Shown: positions 11,529 to 23,930 of the stretch, in pieces
Layout of the letters: each line of letters opens with the position of its first letter
How positions within the stretch are numbered: the stretch's first letter is position 1
DNA from: Sphaeroforma sirkka
Taxonomy: Eukaryota > Opisthokonta > Ichthyosporea > Ichthyophonida
Length of the DNA stretch: 27,500 bases
Direction of reading: 5' to 3'
Assembly (NCBI GenBank): GCA_001586965.3
Contig: LUCW03002360.1
Location: forward strand, 12,501-40,000
Notes under the pieces: generated by a model
Seen by the model: the letters and a program-made list of their open reading frames with translations, nothing else
What the model was told of the DNA's origin: nothing
The model's database searches: none
Made by a program: the position numbers and the translations under genes

Positions 11529-11923
11529 ATGTGTGTGTGTGTATATATATATATATATGTGTGTGTGTCGAGAGTGGGGCTATGAATATATTCATACATA
11601 CATACATACATATACATATCTATATATATATGTATATATATATATACATATAGCCTACATCTACACAACTAGTGCACGGTAGATTCATGTACACTACATT
11701 CAGCAACGCGTATCATCATTACATGTTCGACCAACGAACTCACCTTCACACTATAATCATGCGTATATGACGGGACAAGCTCGCGTTTGGTGAGCACTTT
11801 GACCATCTCCGTATTGACCATTGCATTCTGTGCAAGTACACGCACAGGCGTGGCATTGAAGTTCTTTCTTTGCACAGCTAACCATTCTAAGGTGATGGAC
11901 CCAGTCGCAGTATCTTGTGTCAT
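4260..11923 (-). CDS. BLMH: Bleomycin hydrolase (papain-fold cysteine aminopeptidase), 12 exons
   Basis: Exons in order: 11923-11744, 10686-10597, 10025-9901, 9385-9289, 8985-8771, 8378-8233, 7864-7825, 6756-6663, 6234-6186, 5601-5553, 4810-4720, 4445-4260. They sum to 1362 bp (453 aa plus stop), use GT-AG borders and keep phase throughout. Human BLMH is about 455 aa. The peptidase C1B triad is complete: Cys76 in [12 protein letters not shown], His372 in [11 protein letters not shown] and Asn395 in VENSWGD. Other family blocks are [46 protein letters not shown] and the terminal [11 protein letters not shown]. Known members form barrel-shaped cytosolic hexamers and trim peptides, homocysteine thiolactone or bleomycin. 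No signal peptide is present, which fits. The ATG at 11923-11921 has A at -3 and gives an N-terminus of family length. Introns are 274-1068 bp and full of tandem repeats. Symbol assigned by family. Confidence 0.95.
5761..5938. repeat. 22-bp minisatellite, about 8 copies (BLMH intron 9)
   Basis: Units based on ctagttctaccattattcaca repeat with 22-base spacing (one copy 19, one 23). The tag cores fall near 5776, 5798, 5820, 5842, 5864, 5883, 5905 and 5928. The array lies wholly within the intron between the exons at 5601 and 6186. Confidence 0.9.
6494..6645. repeat. Compound microsatellite (BLMH intron 8)
   Basis: A (TACA)n run passes into (AC)n, (AT)n, (AC)n again, (AT)n and a final GTGTGTG, ending about 20 bases from the splice donor of the exon at 6663. 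All long frames on both strands here are repeat artefacts. Confidence 0.95.
7165..7800. repeat. Microsatellite cluster (BLMH intron 7)
   Basis: (AC)n at 7165-7175 is followed by long interrupted (AT)n and (ATAC)n tracts to about 7665. (TAGA)n or (TAGG)n tracts then run to about 7790. The cluster fills much of the 1068-bp intron between the exons at 6756 and 7825. Confidence 0.9.
8413..8656. repeat. 34/35-bp minisatellite, 7 copies (BLMH intron 5)
   Basis: A gcatatgaatatacatgg core followed by atgattctgtataaat recurs, with starts near 8418, 8453, 8487, 8522, 8556, 8591 and 8626. Spacing is mostly an alternation of 35 and 34 bases. The array begins about 35 bases upstream (in gene sense) of the exon that starts at 8378. 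Confidence 0.9.
9395..9740. repeat. Degenerate minisatellite of about 32 bp (BLMH intron 3)
   Basis: Diverged copies of a unit resembling aagaaataaacgaataaatgagatata repeat about ten times. The array starts about 10 bases from the 5' end of the exon at 9385-9289, within its intron. Length varies more between units than in the 22-bp and 34/35-bp arrays, suggesting an older array. Confidence 0.75.
10051..10345. repeat. 98-bp tandem repeat, three copies (BLMH intron 2)
   Basis: The phrase ccaatggcac recurs at 10051, 10149 and 10247, exactly 98 bases apart. Each unit also carries gaggacagcgacagaact and aagtaaacgtaaatggcg. Copies one and two differ at only a few positions, and the third has drifted more at its end. 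The array begins 25 bases from the 5' end of the exon at 10025, so it borders or overlaps the branch-point region of that splice acceptor. Confidence 0.95.
10940..11660. repeat. Microsatellite cluster (BLMH intron 1)
   Basis: (AT)n at about 10944-10975 is followed by (GTAT)n and (TGCC)n tracts to about 11410, then (AT)n, (AC)n, (AT)n, (GT)n, (AT)n and (CATA)n tracts. All long frames read Met-Tyr-Val-Cys or His-Thr-Tyr-Ile patterns from the repeat. This is the largest repeat block in the window and lies between the first two BLMH exons. Confidence 0.95.
11461..11592. repeat. Inverted repeat around an AT/CA core
   Basis: The left arm (about 11461-11492, atattcacaccccactct then (CA)n) is the near-complement of the right arm (about 11558-11592, (TG)n then agagtggggctatgaatat). 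The interior is also self-complementary (AT)n. The DNA could extrude a long hairpin. No coding or transposase sequence lies inside. Confidence 0.75.
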
Positions 11924-13056
11924 TGTGTTGAGACGGTGTTCAAATATACAGTGACAACAAGTGTACTGTGAATGTGAGTGTGTGCGTTTGCGTGTGTGAG
12001 ACAACGACAGATATAGAGGAGAACCGATTTTTTCCAGTTCGTAGACAAACTTAAATTGAGGAGCGTACAGACTACAGACTACAGCCTGACCAGAGGTCCA
12101 GAAGTTGTGTGATGATGAGATGATGATTTTAAACAAGACCATACAAAATACATGCATACGTTGTGCTGATTGTATTGTGTGAATGGAACATCAAACAACT
12201 GAGCAAAATAGAAACAACAAACAGTGACTCAGCAAGCCATCTGATTGGGTATCATCGGCCAATTGAGAGGTCGGGACTATCAGAATCAACCCCGTATAGT
12301 TTATCTAATAATACGCGTGTATGTAGTACATAGATGCTACCTATGTAGATATGTATATATTTCCTCCTCGTGAAAATATGCACACCATATAGATTGTTGT
12401 ATGCTCGAGCACATTTGAAAGGTGAACACTGATGATAAATTCATGTCTTTAACCCTCTAAATACGGGCGTCATAGCATTCACTATGTGAATAAATACGTT
12501 AAACGGAGGTACATACATGGCACACTCTCATTACAAGCAAACCGCAAAGTACATTGGAATGAGCTTTGTGCCGAATCGTGATGTTAGAGCTGATGACTGA
12601 ATTCGCCTTTTATTTTTCAAATGAAAGATAAGAACAAAGTGAGTATAAGCACACGACTCATACATACACTACGCACTCGCAGTATTAACATACAAGACTA
12701 ACCTTCAACAAACAATCGGTGACTTCGATGTTGAAATCTCGAATATTGGTTTGGTAGTACCTTGCTCGATGAAAGAAAGTAAATTTAATAGAACGAAAGC
12801 ATGTAATCCGCACAGAAGACTAGTGTTGAAACTAGACACAAAAATCTTTTTAGCCGTGATAATTCTACGATTGTTCAAAGCTAAACGAGCCAAGTGCACC
12901 TGATCTGGTTTAAAGAGCATCATTCTGGTTTAAAGGTTTTATTTACTACACAATCTCTATCGTGTTCATCTCGCGCACTGTACATAAGTCCTCGCTGAAA
13001 GTTCACAGATGTATGGATTAATAATTTCTTGTGATAGCTTCGTATCTGATGATATG
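11924..13056. other. 5' flank of BLMH and 3' flank of the catalase-peroxidase gene
   Basis: I see no gene I can support here. The region must hold the BLMH promoter, but no clear TATA box or initiator stands out. An open minus-strand frame at 12705-12923 has no recognisable protein signature. Confidence 0.5.
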
Positions 13057-13062
13057 TTTATT
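13057..13062 (-). terminator. Candidate poly(A) signal for the catalase-peroxidase gene
   Basis: TTTATT on the plus strand reads AATAAA on the minus strand, about 190 bases after the TAA at 13253-13251. Confidence 0.45.
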
Positions 13063-13250
13063 TTGATAGCACAGAGCTCTCCCAAGGCATCTAAATGTAC
13101 TTATTCACCTTTCCCCGATAGGAATTGTATACTCTTGGTCGGTCGTATGTACAGGGTTAGAAGTACTAATAATCCCCGCATTCTTATTCGCATTAGAGCG
13201 AATCATATGTATGATAAAGCCGTGTACACTCCTGTATCAATTCAGGCGCT

Positions 13251-16803
<3,553 letters not shown>

Positions 16804-16882
16804 TGTGCAAATGTGCGCGGTTCGTCTTGTATATATTTTCTGTACATACAATTAATGTGGAGATCATCGTTGCGTACTTTCC

Positions 16883-16891
16883 TTTTTTATA
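16883..16891 (-). promoter_or_regulatory. Candidate TATA box of the catalase-peroxidase gene
   Basis: The minus strand reads TATAAAAAA about 80 bases upstream of the ATG at 16803, leaving room for a 5' untranslated region of roughly 50 bases. The match is good, but this genome is AT-rich. Confidence 0.45.
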
Positions 16892-16899
16892 CATGTACA

Positions 16900-18964
16900 A
16901 CTCGCCGGACTGACACATAATCTCGAAAACATATGAATGTTGGAGACTACGTAAATATGAATGTTTTTTTTTTAACGCAATGAAGGGCCTGGGATTGTAC
17001 GGTCATGGGCGCATTCACAATTTCACATACATTGTACATGCTAGAGAGAGTGACGAGTGATGCGCTGATGCCACTTTGAACTTCAAAAATTAACAACGAA
17101 AAGTTACCTGAAGCTGTAGACCAGTAAAATTGCCTGGATTGGAACTCCTGGCATATTTCTATTTTTATTTCTTTTTATTGCATTATTTTTGCTAAAAAAT
17201 AGTAATGAAATATATTTGTTGTATCATTTTTGTCTTTATGTACGAATTTTCATTTTTCGATCCACTGTGAAGTCTCACTTCTTGAAGTCTCATGTCTTTT
17301 TTAGTACAAGAAGCCTGAAACATGAACAAGGGTAAATAAGAAATTTATATCGAAAGCACAACTTCTATTTACTTTGATCCAAAACAACCTAAAATAAGTC
17401 CGTGAACTGGTGTCCAGATGGCCATACTTGTATACAAGTGTTCCGTTCTCACTTCTTCGTTCCCACTTATCATTCTCACGCCTCTGTAAACTACTCGTGC
17501 AGAAATAAAGAAATCCTCCATTTGCTTCGTGAGGTTCCATTCTCACTGTGCTAAGCCGCAAAATATTTGGAATCGAAACATATTATTTCGTAGATTGAAC
17601 ATAGATTGTGCAAACTTCTCGTCACAAGTGTAAATATAAGTTCGTTCGTGAAAACTTTTTACCTTTCATCAAAGTCTTATCGCAAAATATGTGCATCATC
17701 AGTAGCGCGATAGTTCAAGTAGTTTATTCGCATTTTGTATCCAATCCGTGTATGATCAGTTTGTCAACAATAGTGACTTTGAACGATTTGTCAATTGTCA
17801 ACGAATTAAATCTCACGAATGCAATTCGCGGTTATTTTAACTCGTCTTATATGTCTGATTCGAATGTCTTAGTGTTATGCTTCTACCTTGATCATTTGCT
17901 AGTTCAAATTCAACGATGAATTGCGTATGTAGTACGATCTCAGGTTCCGAATACTATTCAGAGAGACGCCAAACGCCATACTCTTCAAAGTTCCTAGTTT
18001 CATGTGCTGAGTTTACATCGTCCTGTCTGACTGTGATTGGGACACTAATCTTACTGTGCTGTGTATGTAGTGATACAAGAACATGGAGTACCTGAGAAAG
18101 TGGTAGGTACTAAGGACTTTGTAATTAAAACAACGCGCCACAGTGATACAGGAGAAAGTAGAAGATTCAAATTTAGTCGCTCAGCAAGTTAAGCAGCCTG
18201 CAGGCTGCAGCCCCTGCACGCTTATGCTTCGCACAGCACAGTGTGGAGTCTGTGAACAGTAATAAACTGCAGCGCATCAATGCAAAGCCTGCAAAGGAAA
18301 TAGAAAGAAATGTGTTGTGTTCCAATTCCCAAACAACTCGAATAAAAAATCACATATCATAGTCCATCGCATGTAGATTTTTAAACTTTTGTAGCTAGCG
18401 AATCGAATTGATTTTTATCTGCATTCCTTTCTAGAATCGTAAATATTTACTCATTTTTAATGTTATGAATTTTTTCGGGGTTTTTTTAGACAGTGCTTGT
18501 ACATACATATTGACCTGTAACTTAAAACTTGCTAAGCTCATTACGTTATGGGGGTACGGGAAAGAAGTTGAACGTAAACGCATATATATTCAATTTTAAA
18601 ACCTTATAACGGCTATAAGCGTACCTAAGTTTTATTTATAGGACTGGTCCGTATGATGAAATCTGTACACAATTAAGTATTTAGACCCGCGAGATGCACC
18701 TATGAGCATACCCTAGACCATATATGGAATAAATGTTGAACGCACACGTATAATTTTTCGATTTATAAAAGTCTTTAGCGGAAAACGGTTTGAGGTTAGC
18801 CGGGCTGTACATAAGCTGTATTTTTTAACGTCTGTTGTATTATGAATTTGTTTTATTAATTTTTAAAAACTAAAAAGAATTGTATTGTTTGTTATTTTGA
18901 AATACTACCAATAAACTGCCAAGTATTTACTAATTTGTTTTTTTTAAACTAAATATATTTACCG
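16900..18964. other. Divergent intergenic spacer, proximal part
   Basis: AT-rich mixed sequence between the two divergently oriented genes. Open frames at 17301-17561 (minus) and 17608-17919 (plus) have no recognisable domain, splice support or biased composition. I see no transposon termini or RNA genes. Confidence 0.5.
18193..18208. repeat. Perfect 16-bp palindrome
   Basis: gcagcctgcaggctgc equals its own reverse complement. It sits in a GC-richer island (about 18190-18300) within AT-rich spacer. It could be a dimeric protein-binding site or chance. Confidence 0.6.
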
Positions 18965-19345
18965 GACTTAAAGTTCTGAAGTCCTGAACCCAAGGTCCCA
19001 CGACCGAGTCCCAAGTCCGAAGTCTCAAGTCCAGTGATTGTACTGGTATGCATGTACCAGTACTCAACTGTAATAAATAGTTTTAAAAATACCTTTTATT
19101 TAGCATTCTTCAAAACTGTGTATTTTCAAAACTGTACCTGAAGTCCTTGGACACTGGACACTAACCTCGGACAGTGATTGGACACTGAGTCACTGACATC
19201 ACAGAGTGAGAGGGCTATGATAGTGATAACTGATGTGTCTATGACTGATTGACTGGATTCAGGACTCAAGAGTCAGGACACAGGATTTGAAGAGTGGTCG
19301 AAACTCGAGACTCAAGAGGATTTTCAGAAGTCCCAAGTCCGGAAG
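18965..19345. repeat. Degenerate AGTCC/GACAC short-motif tract
   Basis: Clusters of aagtcc, gagtcc, ggacac and gactca words recur at irregular spacing, densest at 18969-19035 and 19136-19345. The tract is GC-richer than its surroundings. No consistent period is seen, so it looks like an old, scrambled tandem array 650 bp or more upstream of the FYVE-finger gene. Confidence 0.5.
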
Positions 19346-19994
19346 ACCAGTAAATACTAAATAGTAAATAGACCACAGCCCGCCAGTCCCCAGGACCCCA
19401 ATCCCTATTCGGCCACTTGCACAGTCGTCAGAGTTCAGTGTTCAGACCCCAGTGGGCCTGTCCAACTCCACCGTGGAGTCGTGGACCACTCACCGCACAC
19501 CGGTCTATCCTGTCGTTTTTACAAGTATTTTTTTAAATGGTGATCACTCTATGAGTCTATGTAAATAGTAGAGACTAGAGAGTGTAAAATTGCAAATACC
19601 ATGTATAGTCTGTATTTATTTATTATAAAAACTGTCAACTGGTATCTGTACGGCGGTTCGCATTCTTCACGGATGGACCTGGAGTTCTGGACTGAGTCTA
19701 TGTTGCTCTCACTGATAAGAGTGAATAATAAATTCAAAACCGACACCATAGCTCATGCCCCATAGTGATAGAGGGTAGTAACTACTAACTAGCAAGGGCA
19801 CCGGCATAGTCGATTTAAACTCCATGTATTGTCGTCCTTCCAAATTCCGGTATAAAAATGCATATATTTCTTGATAGTAACAAAAAACGAGAACATAGAC
19901 TAGAGAGAGGCATTAGGGAGCTATTTATATATATTTATTTAGTTGGATCAGCTCATTTACGAATAACCACTATACGAGCATTTTGAAAACAACC

Positions 19995-21539
19995 ATGAAT
20001 TTCCAAACTACTGCGAAAGTCGCACGCATTGATCACTCCCTTCCAGGATTTGGTGAGTGCGTTGCAATCCTGTACAGTGATAAAAAAGGATCTAGCGCAA
20101 CAAGTAATCAATACGAGAATCCCTCAGTAGAAGTTCCCTCTTCTGCATTCCCGCCCCACACACCGAAAGACCAAGTGGATGGTGTGTTAAAGGCCATAGA
20201 CGATTGCGGTAATGAGCTCAAGGATCTTCACTCGGCCATTCGAAAAGGACTAGGGGCGCAACAGGGTATAGAAGCAGCACAGCAAGCTGGACGAATTGGC
20301 CTTCATTTTATTCCTGGTGGTCCGGCCATCACCTTAGGCGCCGGCGTTGCCCTGTTTGGTACTGGTTCAGCCTCTAAAGCAATCGCAGATAAACTAGTTA
20401 TCACAAGCAAGCTGGAAGAGACGGGCCAGAATATCAGCCGTGTGCTAATGACTGCGAACAAAGATGCCTTGGAACGCGCCCGGCAGAACGATGACAGTAC
20501 ATTCCTTCAACTTTCATACTTTGAGCAACCTGTGAGTTTGAATGATGTACAAGCGGCTGGGCTTATGTTGCAGCTCAATCCCGGTGCCACAAGCGAGCAG
20601 AGAAAGAAGATTTTGTCTAAAGCAATGGATGGCGTTAAAAATAATGCTGAACAAGCTGAAAACCGATTTCCTGTGGCATCGATGATCAACAAACAATCCG
20701 AACAGGCTGTGTGCCCAGATATGCCGGACTACAACCCTCCGGTGTATCAAGAAGAATCTCTTCCGCCTGTCTTTGAGGTCAAGAAACGAGATGGACAAGT
20801 CAGACCTGTAGGCACTCTCTTACTGACGGCTAAAAATGCGATATTCAAAGTACCTATAGCTATGATCAAACATTCAAAGGCGCATAAAGCTGCCAAGGCC
20901 AATACTGAACATGGCATGCCAGCTCTGGGTGATTTTGTGATCCGACGTGGCCTTATGCTAACCAGAACCCAGACTACAAAAGAGGACAACAAACTACAAC
21001 CAACTCTGATCATGTTACCTCCGGTGTGGGACTCGTGGAACCCTAATTGTCAAGATCTGCACATGCTCTTGGCTCCGCCTGTACTCAACTCACGCAACAA
21101 TCCTGAACTAATGAAAACTCTGGGCGCATCCCTAGACGGATTTGTGCACAAGGGTGAGTATGACTTCGCCCATGGTACTGGACGGTTGCAGCCAGACACT
21201 CAGTCAAGCTCCTATGTGCCTATACGCTTACTGCCCGAGTGCGAACGGGAAAACCCCGACCTTGCTAAGAAGTGTGCAGTCTGTAGTAAAGATTTCGGTA
21301 TCGTATTGTCCAAACATAACTGTCGTGCGTGCGGCAAAGTGGTTTGTGATCCGTGTTCTAAAAATAGAGTTGCTCTGGAAGGCGTGCCTTCTCGGGTGTG
21401 CAACTCCTGCATAGTTACATCGGGTACGATCGACCCAGCTATGGGATTGGAAGCACCGATGCCAAGTGTCCAGAATGAGGGCAGGCGTGGGCGCCATGGT
21501 AGAAATCAGCAACCGCAGGCTTCCGGGGGTAGGAGATAG
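19995..21539 (+). CDS. FYVE-type zinc finger protein, intronless
   Basis: One uninterrupted frame of 514 aa. Translation is placed at ATG 19995-19997, because the frame opens 12 bases earlier only with TTG. The C-terminal region carries a FYVE-type finger with four Cys pairs from Cys427 to Cys472 (CAVC, CRAC, CDPC, CNSC) and the RVC motif (SRVCNSC). The WxxD motif is absent, and the usual R(R/K)HHCR patch is reduced to SKHNCR. Binding to phosphatidylinositol 3-phosphate, the normal role of FYVE on endosomes, is therefore likely but may be weak. Around residues 95-135 is a Gly/Ala-rich hydrophobic stretch (IPGGPAITLGAGVALFG) that could lie in a membrane or pack as a helical hairpin. The tail is Gly/Arg/Gln-rich. 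I do not recognise the N-terminal 400 residues. Lack of introns next to genes with 8-12 exons suggests a retrocopy or an expanded intronless family. A TATATATA tract lies about 65 bases upstream. Confidence 0.9.
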   Translation: MNFQTTAKVARIDHSLPGFGECVAILYSDKKGSSATSNQYENPSVEVPSSAFPPHTPKDQVDGVLKAIDDCGNELKDLHSAIRKGLGAQQGIEAAQQAGRIGLHFIPGGPAITLGAGVALFGTGSASKAIADKLVITSKLEETGQNISRVLMTANKDALERARQNDDSTFLQLSYFEQPVSLNDVQAAGLMLQLNPGATSEQRKKILSKAMDGVKNNAEQAENRFPVASMINKQSEQAVCPDMPDYNPPVYQEESLPPVFEVKKRDGQVRPVGTLLLTAKNAIFKVPIAMIKHSKAHKAAKANTEHGMPALGDFVIRRGLMLTRTQTTKEDNKLQPTLIMLPPVWDSWNPNCQDLHMLLAPPVLNSRNNPELMKTLGASLDGFVHKGEYDFAHGTGRLQPDTQSSSYVPIRLLPECERENPDLAKKCAVCSKDFGIVLSKHNCRACGKVVCDPCSKNRVALEGVPSRVCNSCIVTSGTIDPAMGLEAPMPSVQNEGRRGRHGRNQQPQASGGRR

Positions 21540-21722
21540 GTGTACGAATTTGTATATTTCCTATCACACAACTATAACGTATCCATGACCGTATAATATG
21601 AAGTAAGCTACTGTTTTTCAATTGATAAGTGATGAGCTGTACTCTAGTAGAGGTGTTAAAAGCTACCTTCATTTTTAAGTCAAATATACAGTTAACTATC
21701 TTTCGCAATATCACAAGTATAA

Positions 21723-21728
21723 ATAAAA
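21723..21728 (+). terminator. Candidate poly(A) signal for the FYVE-finger gene
   Basis: AATAAA lies about 185 bases after the TAG at 21537-21539. Confidence 0.5.
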
Positions 21729-21739
21729 TATAGTAATTA

Positions 21740-23257
21740 TGAAAGCCATGGAACAATTATGTACCTCGGCAAAATCAATTGCACTCTACTAGGGTTAAAA
21801 AAATAGCCCCCGTAATTTGAATGTTACAGTACATTACAAATTCAACTTCAATATGTACATTAATAAAAATGATGTTGTCTTGGAAGCTAAAACACTGTTT
21901 TGTTTTGTACGAGCGACTGGCATAAGAAATTGAGACATTTCACAGGTCAACTTCCGTATCAAGTAATTACACCCGATATATCAAATCAATGAGCCATACA
22001 CATTGAATATCGATGTTTCAAGCGCAGCTGAATATAGGCACCACGTCATCACTACCTTTTTAGTCATCGAGATCTCAACGCTGTTGAAGAATAAGACCTT
22101 TCGAGCGAATTATACGGTTTATTCTTTACATTTTGATACCTGTTGCAGACAGGCAATTTGCCAAACGAAAAGAGGATCCCTCAACAACTATCCGCAACGA
22201 TCCCAACCTAGTTCGGACTTGAAATCAATAGATATAGACTGTATTTATGTTCACATACCCCATAGTATGAACGGCATATTTTAAAATATCTTAAATAGGT
22301 GCGTCAATTTTTTTTGGTTTGACTGATGACTATGTATGAATATGTGCATATTTATTTAGCGTTTTTTCATAAATTACATCCATTCGGTGATCGGTCAGCC
22401 ACTGTCCATTTCTGTCCGAAACGGACCGTTTTCACTTCAAGGCCTTAATAAATATAACCATTTTTTAGGGCCGTTTTTTTTGGATTTAAAAAAAATAATA
22501 ATAAATAAATAAAAATTGAATATGTTTTCTCTATTTTATTGCATATAAAATAAAGGCATTTCTTCTAATTAAAAATACATCATTGTATGTATTCTTTATT
22601 GTAACCTCGAATCTCGCAGAGGGAAGAAGAAATTGGCAGAATTTAGAGGGGAAGAATAGAGAAACGAGGAATTTGGTACAGATAGTTATTATTAAAAACA
22701 TACCACTTTTATAAAATCAGGATGAAGTATGACAACTTTGGTACGGGCGATTAGAAACATACGAACGTATTTTTAAAAATGAATGGAAATTTAAATGTTT
22801 GTATTTATTGTAAATAATTTATAAAAAATACACGCTAATAAATAGATATGTATGGAAGTTGGAACTCACAGTCTCACAGTTCAAACCTTTTTTTTTAAAC
22901 TTTGAACTTATTGGAAGCCTGGCCAGTCAATGGTCAATAGTCAAGGCATCATCATTTTTTTGAAAATCGCATAAAAATTATAAATGTATAAATCCCCGCC
23001 TCCCACCATCGGTCATTGGATAAAACACCGGGGATGCTATGTAATACATCGTACATGTGAAGTATAAAACGGATGGATATACATATTTACAAGCGTGAAT
23101 TGTCGATAAAGTCCCTAACATTATTACATAAATACAGATAGAGGTTCTATCTGCTTACTGGAAATCGTCCATAGTGACAAACCATTCTACAGGACTATCT
23201 CGGTCGTTTGCACGTAAAAATAGTAGTCACAAAGAGCGTCCAAACAGAACATTCACA
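21740..23257. other. Intergenic spacer
   Basis: AT-rich mixed sequence with homopolymer T and A runs. A small imperfect palindrome gtccgaaacggac lies near 22415. An open frame at 22003-22284 shows no domain signature. I see no supported gene. Confidence 0.5.
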
Positions 23258-23854
23258 ATGTCCAAGAGAGGTATGTGGCCAGTACTATGGTACAATGACG
23301 TCGTGCTTCTAAGTAGATGATTGAGTTATTTTCCTTCTGATTCATTCGTCGTTTCATACGGTACCTATATCACACTGCAGTGCTGGCCAGCATGCCTAAA
23401 GCTCCTGGTACTGGCGATATGCTCAACATAGCAATCCGTTGTAGTGTGCCTCTTGTATATGGTGTTGCAAGTTCTGATACATTCTTTTGCGATTTTTCCT
23501 AGCAGGTAAGTCAAAGCCGGCTGGGAAACAGCCCATCTTCTCAGGTAAGATGATATTAACCTTATAATGCTCTCCTTCGCGATAATGGTGTTTTCCTGCA
23601 CTCAAAGGCACAATAATAGTATTTTTATCAACATGTTTTCTGAAGTTTATATATGTATTGACATGCGTTTCTACCTACAGATGCGGAGTTGATGGCTATG
23701 ATCCGCACGAGCTATAAACCCTCCGTGCCAAATTCTCTCAATAAAACAACAGGTATGTAGATAACATTTATCGTTATTTTCGCGACTGTGTGCCTCAACA
23801 TCTTGTTATATATATATATATATATATCTATATATTATTGTATGTGTATGAATG

Positions 23855-23930
<76 letters not shown>

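Noticed and set aside
10862-11668. Overlapping frames of up to about 150 codons reading Met-Tyr-Val-Cys and Tyr-Ile-His-Thr
   Set aside because: Pure products of (GTAT)n and related repeats, open on both strands for the same reason.
12705-12923. Minus-strand frame upstream of BLMH, tested as an extra first exon
   Set aside because: BLMH already has a family-length N-terminus from the ATG at 11923, and the frame has no homology I recognise.
17608-17919. Plus-strand frame of 103 codons in the divergent spacer
   Set aside because: No domain, AT-rich composition, no splice or poly(A) support. Compatible with chance.
19983-19994. Upstream TTG start for the FYVE-finger gene
   Set aside because: Nuclear genes start at ATG almost without exception. 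The first ATG, four codons later, has an acceptable context.
22003-22284. Plus-strand frame of 93 codons between the FYVE gene and the last gene
   Set aside because: No recognisable motif and no promoter or poly(A) support.
23423-23611. A minus-strand frame with a natural-looking peptide ([21 protein letters not shown])
   Set aside because: It overlaps the plus-strand microexon, which has strong splice sites and perfect phase. The minus frame would need an isolated exon, and I found no partner exon.
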